Source: Diploscapter coronatus
Lineage: Eukaryota; Nematoda; Chromadorea; Rhabditida; Rhabditidae
Assembly (NCBI GenBank): GCA_964036155.1
Contig: OZ038422.1
Span: forward strand, 16,701,201 to 16,765,200
Direction: 5' to 3'
Length of the DNA: 64,000 bases
Shown piece by piece: positions 33,653 through 59,841 of the stretch (its first letter is position 1; every line of letters starts with the position of its first letter). A program made the position numbers and the translations under genes. A model generated the notes under the pieces. It was not told where the DNA came from. It searched no databases and worked only from the letters and a program-made list of their open reading frames with translations.

Positions 33653-35086
33653 TCATCATGGACTGCTTTATGTTTTATGTTGGTGTGCTTTCGAATCAGT
33701 AGGGTCATTCTACCCAACCGTCTTTCATCCATACTCACTCATCCACTCATAGTCTCATATGCCTGTCCAATACGAGGTCATTATTTATTATTTCTTGCAA
33801 TTTTTGTACATAACTAATATTTTAATTTAGTCTTTTAAAGATAAAAGTTTATTCTGAAAATGATAGATCGAATTCGGTGAGAAAATGCATAGAATTATGC
33901 GAAGAAAACGTAATAAATATTAGTCTAATTAGAGACTGAACTGAAAGTGGAGAATTGTTCGCTGAAATTTACACAAATTAGATGAAAAAGATGGGAAAAG
34001 AGACTAGGAACAAAGTAGAAATGAATGGGAAATGGACAAAGTAATGATCAATGTAATGAATGAAGTCAAAACGGACAAACATACATGAAGTATGCAAAGG
34101 AGACAAAGTGAATTGGGTGAGCGAGGCAAAGGCTAATTGTAATTGCAGAATTGTAGGCAAATGAATGACATATTATGGACGAAAAACTCGAAGAAAACAA
34201 TAGTAAAACAATTCAATTCAGTATCTCATTTCTCGAACATTTGGATCATGAAAAGAAGCTTGATCATTTTTAAAATCAGATTTCTGATTTTTTCCACATA
34301 GACTAGTCCTTAAATTTTCGAAGCAGATAATCAGATGAATGTTAAGTCATTTTCTTTTCCTTTTCTTCCTATTACTACTAAAATAATTAAAATGGGCTTC
34401 AAAATTGTGTTTCAAATATATGAACTGGCCAATAAGATTTCTGAAGTATCTTCTGACTCTAAAAATTACATATTCAATCAAAATGTTCTAGAAATTTGAA
34501 TATGAAAAAGGGGGAATAAATTGAATCGACCCTACAAACGCAGCAGCAACCATCGTGAGTTTGTTCAATTAGGCCCTGTATCCAAAACATGAATGAATTA
34601 ATGAATGAAGAAACAAAGACGATGAGAAGAATGATGAGAGCAGATCAAACTGCCAGTGTCAAGCATTCAATAATAAGTGTCTAAAAGTGTCATTGTAAAA
34701 ATGGTAAAGTAGTAAAGAATGAAGCAAATATTATTACTCTTCATAATTTTCACTAATTACTATCTCTACAGGAATAATTGTCCATCGGTAAATTTAACGT
34801 CTTGAGGCAGCGCTTTAGAAGATATAGGTTTTCAAACTTTAGATAAATTTAACCAAAGCACCGTTTCAAAGACAGTAGCACCATGACCGAATCAGGTCAC
34901 GCCCCGAAATGTCTTAGTTGAATATCATAAGTAAGTCATAAGTAATTCGAAAGAACAAGTAATTAGTAATAAGTACCTCTAATTCATACAACACATAGAA
35001 ATTTGAAATCCCGCAAAGTATGTAGAAATTCTCGAATATTCGAATTAGAATTCGCCTGTCAAAGGTCGAACTGTGTGATTGTCTGG
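33653..35086. other. intergenic between convergent genes
   Basis: AT-rich spacer between the 3' ends of the Lustrin/Kunitz gene (plus) and the PAK gene (minus). AATAAA-like signals occur near 33907. No gene or structured RNA recognised on either strand. Confidence 0.5.
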
Positions 35087-38881
<3,795 letters not shown>

Positions 38882-41758
38882 CGCAGAAAACAGAGCGACT
38901 CGGATGGAGGAGCAAGAACAGACAGACAGGCAGACAGACTGACTGCTGAATGGTTGTTGATTCGGAGAGATTAGAATGATACGGAACACAACATACAGGA
39001 ACAGGTATGTTTAATTTGATCTTTGGAGATAAAGCTAGAAATTGAAAGGACAGTATTGATTTTCTTTTTTCTCCGCAAGAATATTTAGTCTAGCTAATAG
39101 AAAAGTTCTAAAAATTGATTGAAAAATATTAAAACCGGAGTCAGAATTTTCTAGTTTTCCTGCAAAAAAATCATTTGCAAACAGATTATAAAATTGAAAG
39201 AATAAATGAAAAAAATTGCGATACCAACTTGATCGATTAGATCTGACGGATGTGAGGGTGTGGTGAATGGATGAATTACCGCTGGAACTTGCGCCCTTTG
39301 CAGCCACAACAGAGAGGGCCGAGCCGATGACAGGAAGTGGCTGAAAAGGCACGAATTATTATAGGCAAAGGAAGGGGGGAATAGCGAATAAATCCATAGC
39401 CAAAGGGCAAGGGGACATAGATGTTTTGTGAGGCATAAACAAATCGAGGGGAATGAAGACGAGGAAGGACAATGAGAGGGCAGACAAGACAAGAGGGGAA
39501 GGAATAAACGAGAAGGAAGGAAGGAAGGAAGAAGCTGAAGAGGTTGCAACTTGGCAGGAAGATAGCAAGAAAGAGGAGAACAAAGACTATAAGTGAAGAG
39601 GGAGGATAATCGATAAACGGGGGAGAGGGGAAGCTGACATATCGATTGATGAGTCACAAATCACAGATACAGACTGATAACAGGGCGCTCTGCGTCTTTG
39701 ACAATTCAACATGTTGAAGGATGGAGATAAAGGGATCAATGCACAGACTGCACAGACAGTGACACGATTAGAGGCGAGGAGACAGGGATATCGATCGACA
39801 GAGACGGATTTAAGGGCATAGGGAGGGAAAGTGGAGATATAACTGAACCGACGAACTGAACTGCTATGGCCGAGAGTAACGCCGGCTCAATTTACAACAA
39901 TGAGAGACAGAGAGAAGAGAGAGAGAAAAAGAGGAAGGGAGAGAGAGAGAGGAAAGGGATGACGCGGCCAGAGGCACTGAATGATAGAATCAATCGATGG
40001 AGGGGAGAAGGAAGGAAGGAAGGAAGAGGAAGAGTGATGGACAGCAGAAGGGAGGTGATAATCTAAAGCAGCACGGATATGGGCGAAGGGAGACCTGCTG
40101 AATGGGGGAATAGAGAAGGAGGACAATTGGAATTGAGACAGGGGGATACAAAGACTGACAAAGATAGAGAAGAAGATAAGGGGAAATTGAATGAACAAGG
40201 AAAGGAGTGGACTGCGAACTGCGGGCTGCGGGCTGCGGGCTGCAGCAGCAAAAAGGGCAGGGCCTCGAGCAAACAGGCCGACTGGATTCGGCGGCATTCG
40301 CTGCAGAATTATGGAATACAGCCGATTCAAATCAAACATATCGTTTACAGGCAAAGAACACGATCTTGCCAACTGCAAGGCACAAGCAGAACCATTTACA
40401 GAAAGACTGCCATAAACCATAATCAAATGATCGATAAAATATCGCTTCAAGCAGAAAGAAAATGGAGGTGTAATAATTAGTCCCCAAATAATTCTTACAC
40501 AACTAGTAGAGTTTGTATGAGATGATTAGAAGAAGTACAAAAGAAATAAATAGAAAAAATGTATGTCTAATCAGGAAAAACGTTGATATAAAATCACGAG
40601 AAAAATTCAACCATGTGCAATTTTTCCGAAGGTTTCTTGTATTCGTCACTTTTTTTTTTACAAATGCTAGTGATTATTTGAGGAGGGAAGAGTAGCATTT
40701 TCAGAAGAATCAGAAAAATTTTCCAAGTAAAAATACGAAATTCGAAAATTTTTAAGAAAAACGACAATACGCAGGTCTGTTCATTTTACCCAACTAGTGC
40801 GCTGTTTTCGTGGACGGAAATGGAACGAATAGACTCACGATCAGCTTTCGTAAATTCAGAAGAGCACTTTCGGAAATAAATACGACAAAAATGAGGGAAA
40901 AATAAAAAGAAAACGAATTCGGAAAAATGAAGCTGCTTTTCGATTTTCGTCCAACGTCTTTTACAGCGCAACGCAAAGTGGCTGTCGTTTTCTTTTCGAA
41001 TTTACTTCGATCGTTCATACAATTTTCTACAATTTCGTGATTTTTCGGTAATTATTTCGGTATTTAATTGCTCTAATTATATCTGGGCATAGTTCTAGTA
41101 AGGCGGGAACGGGTGGAATACAGTTTAGAAGGGTCTGATTTCGAAAAATAGGTGATGGAGGCGTCTTTAAATATCTATATTTTTCCCTCGTTTTTCTTTT
41201 CCAAACTCACAATATCAAAATACAGCGGTTTAATTAGGCTGATTAATTATGCTGAATCAATCAGCCATCTTTGGGTCTATCAATTTTAAGGAAAATGCTT
41301 TCGGAATTGGTCTCAAATTTTCAGCTTGAAAGAGACTTGAGGGAATTGAAAGTTTTGGATTAATTTTGCTTCTTATCCCATTTTTATGATGGCAAATTGT
41401 AACTATTTCTGAAGACTCATCGTTACAACTGACCTGATATGGTTTCGCAATATTTCAACCTTTATGCCTTTCGTCTTTCACGCATAAATTCTTTGTCTAA
41501 TTTTCGAAATTCAGCCGCTGCTATTTGGCTTTTCGCGAACCGGTTGCTGGTGAATTTTGCTTTCTTTTTTCTTCCATTTTACCCAAGTATCTTCTTCTTC
41601 AAAATTTCCATTTTTTACTTTGATAATATAATTTTGGAACTTCTTTGAACTTGGCAGTACTTTTCCTGTTTTCTTTTCCTTCTCAAATTAGCTACTTCGA
41701 ACGAAATATTTTCTTTCGTTTTTTTCCTCCAAAAATTTCGATTTCAGAAAAAGAAGAA
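38882..41758. promoter_or_regulatory. divergent PAK/RPB1 intergenic region with GA-rich tracts
   Basis: 2.9 kb shared upstream region. It contains a GA repeat (39900-39960), GGAA tandem units (39510-39535, 40012-40028) and three GGGCTGC units in tandem (40224-40250). No convincing coding exon: the long minus-strand frames (168 and 187 aa) simply mirror the low-complexity tracts. It must hold promoters for both genes and perhaps PAK 5' UTR exons. Confidence 0.45.
39898..39962 (+). repeat. GA-rich microsatellite
   Basis: Purine-only tract dominated by GAGA and GAAA units in the divergent promoter region. GAGA tracts can recruit GAGA-type factors or simply be slippage products. Confidence 0.7.
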
Positions 41759-52525
<10,767 letters not shown>

Positions 52526-53777
52526 GCTGTTTCTCTTCCTTTCTTCATTTTTATCATCTCCATAAAACTTTCCATAAGATCTTCATTCATTCATTCAAAA
52601 ATTTCTATATTAATGTTTCGCCAGTTTCACTTTTATGGTTTTGTTCATAAAAGTTCTCTAAAATTTTCCTTTTTGTAATGTTAACTCGTCCAAATTGTTG
52701 TCTTTTTTCTCTAAAGTTGTCATTCATTTATTTAGCCGACTATCTTCATGGGTTATGTATTTACTATATATTCTTAATTTCTCTATTTATTTTCTTTCTT
52801 AGTTTTGTCTGAAACTTGAGCGAGTTTCAAAGGAAGCTTTTCACAGGATCAAGATCTTCATAAACTGAGTTACCGTTGTTTCATTTCATCATTTGATATG
52901 AAGTATTTTTGTTATGGTTTTACTCTTCTTTTTGTTTCTTTTTTCGAATAAAGTTCTAGTTTCGAATCAAAATCGTCTTTACTAATGGTGAATTGTGGGA
53001 ACGTCAGTCCAGCTCGACTTCTGCTCCATCTCCGTTCATGCATCTTCATTACTTGACAGCTTATTCTCATCGTTCTGCAATTTCGCTTTGTTTTCCATTC
53101 TTTATTCTCACATTTGTAAAGCTCACAAGTTGATTTTGAAGTGTCGCTCCTCGTGAAATTCGAATGAATAACGTAGAGACAAGCAAGGGTGGAACCCAAA
53201 TGAGTTTTACTATAGTAAAACTTCAAACTATCATAGTTAAATTTTCGTTTAACTATCGTAATCAAACTTATTTGAGTCCCACCCCTGCTTTTTCACTCAT
53301 CTATATTTGGAAAAATAGACCAGTAGCAATATTGATCTATTTTTACATGATTTCGAAATCGTAAACTTGATGGTCAATTTTGGCTATACAAATTATCATC
53401 ATTACTTTCTAGCTGCGTGGTCGGAAACCTACATTTGCTACTAGTTCATTGGGTACACTGTAACCAATGTTTCTGAACTGTTGTCCTCTGCATTCTTTAT
53501 CATTTTGTCTTTTCTTTACTCTTCTAGTCTCTCAAATTGGGGATATATTTTCTCGTTGATATTTGCACTTGAACAATTTTCTTGTTCCAATCTACAAAGT
53601 ATAAATATCGAATCAACACGACATTTGTATAGACAAACAGGAAACCCTTCCGTCTTTAGATTCAATAATTGGGAGGTCAGCTATAAAACCCCAATGCAAT
53701 AGACGAAAGGCCACGCCTCTTGAGTTTACTGGAATTGTCATTCTATCTAAATTTTCCACACGACAGATATATTAATC
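52526..53777. other. RPB1 3' UTR and spacer
   Basis: T-rich 3' UTR of RPB1 with AATAAA near 52947, then AT-rich spacer. It contains the palindromic element at 53181-53290. No gene supported. Confidence 0.5.
53181..53290. repeat. 110-bp near-perfect palindrome (foldback MITE)
   Basis: The left end AAGCAAGGGTGGAACCCAAA and the right end, whose complement reads AAGCAGGGGTGGGACTCAAA, continue as inverted arms to a centre at GTTAAATTTTCGTTTAAC. The whole unit can fold into one long hairpin. No coding capacity; typical of palindromic MITEs. Confidence 0.7.
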
Positions 53778-53785
53778 TATAAAAG
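53778..53785 (+). promoter_or_regulatory. TATA box of P450 gene A
   Basis: TATAAAAG, 63 bp upstream of the ATG at 53841, giving a start of transcription about 30 nt further on and a short 5' UTR. Confidence 0.6.
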
Positions 53786-53840
53786 TCCTATCAGCCTCTC
53801 GAATTGTGTCGAATTGAATTGAAATAGTTTACTGCTTACG

Positions 53841-56439
53841 ATGCTGATGTACGTACTGGTTATCATTGCTCTTCTTTACCTGTAAGTTTTGCGCTATTTA
53901 TGTTCGAAGAGGTTGATTTATTGATAGAATAGATACTTTCTTTTATAAATGCTTGATTGGGTTGAGTTATTTTTCAGATTTTACGAATGGCAATTCACGT
54001 ATTGGAAAAGACGCGGAATTTCTGGACCAAGAGGGTTACCATTTCTGGGGAATTACTGGGCACTTACAGAAATTAGGAAGCCTCGAGTTCTGGTGATGAA
54101 AGAATGGACAAAGGTTGCATTTCATTTGTTCTGCAAAAAGCAAATGGCAATGATTTCAGCAGTATGGAAAGGTTTATGGCATTTATGAAGGGCTCATCAA
54201 AGTACTTGTCGTCAGTGATTTGGATATGCTCCACGAGTTGTTTATCAAAAAATTCGACTACTTTCATGGAAGGAAGGTAGGTGTAATTTTTAACCATTTC
54301 TATCAAATGGAATTTTTTAGAATTTGGTTTTACAAGGGAATGTAGACAACGACGACAGAGTACATGTCTTCGAAGCTAGAGGACTGAGATGGAAACGTCT
54401 CCGAGCTCTATCCAACCCTACATTCTCTTCGAGTGCTCTTAAGAAGGTAAACATCATTTAACAAATGAAAATTTCATTTTTCAACGAAACTAGAATGCTA
54501 TGAGACATTAGAGAATTTCAGATTCACGGAACAGTTGAAGACTCTGCTCTGGAGTTAGTCAGATTACTTAGTCTCAAAACTGACAAAGGAGCATTCAATA
54601 TTCATGTGTAAGTAAATTAGGTTTCAGTAAACAAACTAGGACAAATACTCTTTAGATATTATCAAGAGTACACGATGGACATAATCTGTCGAATTGCCCT
54701 CGGTCAAAGAACTACAAATTTCTTTAACAACCCTTTGGTCAACTTCGTTTCTAACTTATTTATGAGAAGTATGCGTTGGCCGCCGTTCTTGTTCGGCCAT
54801 CTGATTCCCCCTGCTCGTCCCTTCATAAAATGGGCTTTCCTCAAAATTGCTAGATTTTTTGGTATGTCTGGGTCAAAAATATTCGAAATTGCAACCGACG
54901 CAGTTCATTCGAGGCTGAAGCAACGAGTAGGATTTTCGTTTATATCATGTTTTCAACTCATGACCGTAGGAAGAGGATTCTAAAAGAGGGATCGAGCCTG
55001 GAGAGCCTGCGGACTTCATCGATCTATTCATCGACGCTGTTTCTGATGAGAAGATAGAAGATGGAAACGATTTTTCCAAATCTGAATTGCATGTGAGAGT
55101 TTAGAGTTATTCTCTTTTCTGAGTAAAGTAATTTTGAGATTACCAAACGCCTGACGACTCCAGAAATAATTGCGCAGTGCTTCGTATTCCTACTAGCAGG
55201 TTAGGTTTCTCTCAATATGCACCTCTCGTGTTTGTATCTTGTCTTAGCTTGATTGCTCGAACCTGTGCCTGAAAAAAGACCCCGACGTACAGACTCCCAG
55301 GAATAAGTCTAGTTTAGGGTTTGATACTACAGCGAACAGTCTGGCTTATGCATCCTATCTGTTGGCTAAACACCCCGAAAAGCAGAAGAGACTCATTCAG
55401 GAGGTTGATGAGCACTGTAAAGGAGAAGTTAGAAGCTTCATTAGATAAGTCGAAGAACGACAATTTTAGACGATTGAATACGAAACACTCGGGAAACTCA
55501 AATATATGGATTGTGTAGCGAAAGAAGCATTGCGACTTTATCCTCTTGCATCATTGTAAGTCAATTTAAAATTACGATGTTTTTTTCGAATGATACTGAA
55601 AATTAATTCGTGATTTTAAGTTTTGAAACTGCGATTCAAGGGTGAAGAATTCACAAGAAAAATTCGTAATTCCGCGAAAAAATATTTCACATTTATGTTA
55701 CAATTTTTCTTACAATCACATTTTTCAAGTATGACTAGAGTTTGCAAGCTCCGTCCACTTTGTGAAACAAAAATTGGTCATATTTTTGTTTCTCGTTAAT
55801 TAGGCAATATTGCGAGAAATTTCCTTCTATAAATATTCAAATGAGCATATGGGCAAACGATTTGCATTGCTAAAACGCTATCTTCAATTTCACAAAATCA
55901 CTTACGGACCCTAAACATGGCATAGCTCTCTCGTTGTCCGTTATCAATAAGAAGAAAACTTTTAGCGCGAGTAGTCGAACGTGTATGAAGGATACAACTT
56001 TGGGGGATATTGAGATTGAGAAAGAAACGACAGTTATGGCAGACGTTTGGACTATTCACCGCGATAAAACAATATGGGGTGCCGATGCGGAAGAATTTGT
56101 ACCTGAGAGGTAGTATTTCCTTTATATTATTTTTAAAAAAAAAAGCTAATATTTAGATGGGAAAACCCTTCGCATCGTCACATAATGTCGTGGTTCCCCT
56201 TCGGAGCTGGGCCGAGAACTTGCATTGGAATGAGATTGGCTTACATGGAAGAGAAGTTGGCTCTCGCGCATATTCTGAAACGATTCGAAATTGTTGCGGG
56301 ACCTGAGACCGAGGCATTCTAACATTGGTCATTAGAAAGATGCGTTATCACATTTGAATTTCAGAAAGAATTGCAACTCCTTGGCAGCACTACAGTTTCA
56401 CCCGAATCTGTGACGATCCATTTGAAGAGAAGAGAATAA
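53841..56439 (+). CDS. cytochrome P450 (gene A)
   Basis: Thirteen exons: 53841-53881, 53978-54113, 54160-54276, 54321-54446, 54522-54607, 54656-54926, 54970-55092, 55139-55199, 55318-55427, 55470-55555, 55966-56109, 56157-56313, 56365-56439. They sum to 1533 nt, encoding 510 aa. Microsomal monooxygenase: N-terminal membrane anchor ([13 protein letters not shown]), Pro-rich hinge ([13 protein letters not shown]), I-helix AGFDTT (residues 320-325), K-helix ExxR (E376-R379), PERW, and the haem-binding loop [12 protein letters not shown] with Cys456 as haem ligand. The style ([10 protein letters not shown]) fits the nematode CYP3-like clan used for xenobiotic or lipid oxidation. The last intron has a GC donor (GAG|GCATTC); retention would end the protein after TEAF. 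Tandem with gene B. Confidence 0.95.
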
Positions 56440-57452
56440 CTCTTCAACTATCACTGGATGTTCAATTGAAAATCTCATATTACGATTTCGGGTTGATGTA
56501 TTTTAGACATTTATTTTACTTCTTTCTATTTGTTGCAATTTGCAAATAAAATGTCGTTGAAGACAATTTCAACTTGCCACACACTGGTTTTGGTCAATAA
56601 AATGCATATGATAGAAGATGATCATATGAATACGCCACGGTGTAGCTTTAGAGATGCACTCACGATTATATTCGTAGTCCAAATGCCAATTCCCCTAAGA
56701 GTAAATACGAGGTCGATATAAAAATTCTGTCGATAAAAATAACAGACTACGCCCAATTAGGCTATAATTCAACCCTTAAATCGATTTTGCTTCTGCTATC
56801 AACGGTAAACCATTCGCGAACCTCTTACACATTTTTACGTTCTCCTTATTTTATCAACCATACATTAATCCTGGAGATTAATTGGAAGCACGATTTCAAC
56901 AGCTTTAGTACAACTCTGTCCGGGTTTTGATCTCAATAATTCTATCAGAATTTCGGTTTCCGATTCCATCTTTTCGAATTCTTATTTTCAAATAATAATG
57001 ACTCAGATTTTCGAGCATTCGAATTTTTAGAGAAATATGCACATAATTGATAAGTTCTGTGAACTAAATTGTAATCTCTAATATCGTTAAGTAAAACGAT
57101 CAATTTTTGGTCGTAATCTGGTTAAAGGTGAAAACATGTTAGAAAACACTTGAGACTAGCTCACACAGTTATCTTAACTCAAATTTTCCTTGGTTCTGTT
57201 TACATTGTTTTATTTGAGTGATCAATAGTCATTTTTAAAAGGGTTCCATCGATTACTAGTCTAAACTAAACATACTAATGATAAGGAGCCGTATTTAAAT
57301 AGTTACTTATTCTCTATTTTATTTATATCACCGTTTATTAACAGCTGATTAAAGATAAATAATAGCGTTCTTATTTGATTTGTACTCGTTTTCTTTATCA
57401 TAAACTTAGGAAAGCAATCTCAATTCCAGGCCTTTGGTCTTCAGATCTTAAG
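56440..57452. other. spacer between P450 genes, promoter of gene B
   Basis: AT-rich. AATAAA near 56544 fits the gene A 3' end. Upstream of gene B are GATA-type sites: TGATAAG at 57279-57285 and TTTATCA at 57394-57400, plus AGATAA near 57352. No gene supported. Confidence 0.5.
57279..57400 (+). promoter_or_regulatory. GATA-site cluster upstream of P450 gene B
   Basis: TGATAAG (57279), AGATAA (~57352) and TTTATCA (57394) lie within 175 bp of the ATG. In nematodes TGATAA-type sites direct intestinal expression through ELT-2-like GATA factors, which suits a detoxification enzyme. In AT-rich DNA such sites also arise by chance. Confidence 0.35.
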
Positions 57453-59841
57453 ATGATCATAATAATATTGCTAGCGAGTGTCATAGTTCTTTATGCGTAA
57501 GTCATAATATCGTTGATTAAAATTTGTATCTGATGTGTTTTCTCAGATTCTACGAATGGAAGTTTACATATTGGAAAAGGCGAGGTGTTCCAGGACCAAA
57601 ATGCCTCCCTTTTCTTGGAAACTTATGGGAGCTGACTGATGTTCGTAAACCAAGAGTCATCGTGCTAAAGGAGTGGACAGAGGTAATTTTCTGAAAGTTC
57701 TTATACATTTAAAAAAAAAAAACACAAAAATAGAAATATGGAAAAGCGTACGGCATTTATGAAGGGCTCATCAAAGTATTGGTAGTTAGCGATTTGGATA
57801 TGCTGGAAGAGTTGTTCTTCAAAAAATTTGATGACTTTCATGCTCGCAAGGTGAGTGTAATTTTTAACCATTTCTACCAAATGGAATTTTTTTAGAATCT
57901 GGTTTTACAAGGAGACCTCGACAATAATCCGATAATGCATATTTTCGATGCAAGAGGTTCGCGGTGGAAACGATTACGATCCATTTCTAGTCCTACATTC
58001 TCTTCAGGTGCTTTGAAAAAGGTAAGTTTTTCGAGCGTAGGCCGTTATGCACCAAAAGTTTTAATGAATAACGACCGCCCTCCAGTTTTCCATTCACTTA
58101 AAAAATTTATTTCACATTTTACTTCTAAATAGATTCATGGTACAGCTGAAGACTCTGCCTTTGAACTGGTAAGACTGTTGTCTGAGAAAGCAGATAAAGG
58201 AGCATTCAATATTCACAGGCAAAATTATCGAAATCAAATCGTCAAGATCACTAAATTTTTAGCTATTATCAAGAGTACACGATGGATGTAATCTTCAGAA
58301 TTGCATTAGGACAGAGAACGACAAATTTTTTCGGCAATCCAACAGTGAAAAATGCTCAAGATGTGAATTTTCATTCATGGTCAAATGTAGAAAGAGGAGC
58401 TATTCCTTTAGATCTTCATGCGAAGCCATCGTTGGCCAATTTTTATATTGGGAAATCTGATTCCTGATGCCCGTCCTTTTCTCAGAGGCATTTATCTGAA
58501 ATTCTCGAAAGCACTCGGATTTTCATATTATCAAACCTTCAACAAAGCTGTCGAGGCTGTTTTGGCACGGCTTAAGCAGAGGGTATGAAACTTGAAATTT
58601 TAGCTGATAAATTACATTACACATTCCAACTCATCAAATAAAAGCTGATCTTCATATCGATATTAGTTATTCTGTCGGTGAATATAAAGTTGACACTTAA
58701 ATAATTGTTCATCTTCACTTAACGCACATAGATAGAAACAGCGATTACTGATTTTCAAATTTGGAACTAAGATATTTTAGGAAGAGGATTCTAAAAGAGG
58801 ACTCGAGGCTGGAGAGCCTACGGATTTCATCGATCTATTCATCGATGCTGTTTCCGAGGAAAAAGTCGAAGATAGAAGTGAATTCTCCAAGACCGATATG
58901 CATGTGAGTTGAATAAACTTATGTGGTTTACATTGCGATATTTTAGATAAACAAGAGACTGACTACGATGGAAATAATCGCACAATGCTTCGTTTTCATC
59001 TTGGCTGGCTTCGGTTTGTTTCCTACCGCGCACCTAGCGCTGGGTGCGCGGTACTCAAATTGCGCGTCATGTAACAATCCGCTAGTTTCTAGACACCACG
59101 GCAAATAGTATCGCCTATGTCAGTTACTTATTGGCCAAGAATCCAGACAAGCAAAAGAAATTGATCCAGGAAATCGATGAAATTTGCCGAGAACAGGTTA
59201 GTTAAATTTCATAGCATGGTCATTCTATAATTCAACTTAGTCGATAGATTATGAAACACTTGGAAAATGCAAATACTTGGACGCAGTAGTGAAGGAAGCA
59301 CTGAGGTTGTACCCTCTTGCTTCATTGTAAGTCGATTCGAATTTTTAAAATGAATTTAAAGAAAATTTAATAGTGCGAGCAGCCGACTTTGTATGAAAAA
59401 TACAACTTTGGGCGGAATCGAAATCGAAGAGGGAGTTACTGTGGCTGCTGACGCTTTTACAATCCATAGAGATAAGAAGATTTGGGGAGAAGATGCGGAA
59501 GAATTTGTACCTGAGAGGTAGTATTTCCTTTATATTATTAAAAAAAAGTTAATATTTAGATGGGAAAACCCCTCAAATCGTCACATAATGTCGTGGTTCC
59601 CCTTCGGAGCTGGGCCGAGAACTTGCATTGGAATGAGATTGGCTTACATGGAAGAGAAGTTGGCTCTCGCACATATTCTGAAACGATTCGAAATCGTTGC
59701 GGGGCCTGAGACCGAGGCATTCTAACATTGACCATTAGAACATGTGTTATCACATTTAAATTTCAGAAGGATCTGACTCTTCTTGGGACTTTAACGATCG
59801 CTCCAGAATCAGTCACAGTTCATTTAAAGACTAGAGAATGA
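57453..59841 (+). CDS. cytochrome P450 (gene B)
   Basis: Fourteen exons: 57453-57496, 57547-57682, 57734-57850, 57896-58021, 58133-58218, 58263-58362, 58412-58582, 58781-58903, 58947-59013, 59093-59196, 59241-59326, 59374-59517, 59560-59716, 59767-59841. They sum to 1536 nt, encoding 511 aa. It has the same membrane anchor, hinge ([13 protein letters not shown]), [10 protein letters not shown]-helix, ExxR, PERW and haem loop as gene A, with haem ligand Cys457. Compared with gene A it has one extra intron (58363-58411), and the I-helix intron is shifted by 6 nt. Two introns use GC donors: 58219-58262 (CACAG|GCAAAA) and 59717-59766 (GAG|GCATTC). The ATG lies 9 nt after a CTTCAG acceptor. The last exons and their intron are nearly identical to gene A while other exons are diverged. 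Confidence 0.94.
59024..59053. repeat. 30-bp GC-rich palindrome in a P450 intron
   Basis: TACCGCGCACCTAG is followed by its complement apart from one G-T wobble, centred on AGCGCT. It sits inside the 79-nt intron 59014-59092 of P450 gene B and is far richer in GC than its surroundings. It could be the hairpin end of a mobile element or a structure acting on splicing. Confidence 0.7.

Noticed and set aside
39151..40450. 168- and 187-aa minus-strand frames rich in Ser, Leu and Pro
   Set aside because: They are translations of the complementary strand of GA-rich low-complexity DNA in the PAK/RPB1 spacer.
59007..59013. A further GC donor at the I-helix intron of P450 gene B (GCTG|GCTTCG)
   Set aside because: A GT donor 6 nt downstream (TTCG|GTTTG) keeps the phase and restores the AGFDTT motif, so no GC donor is needed.
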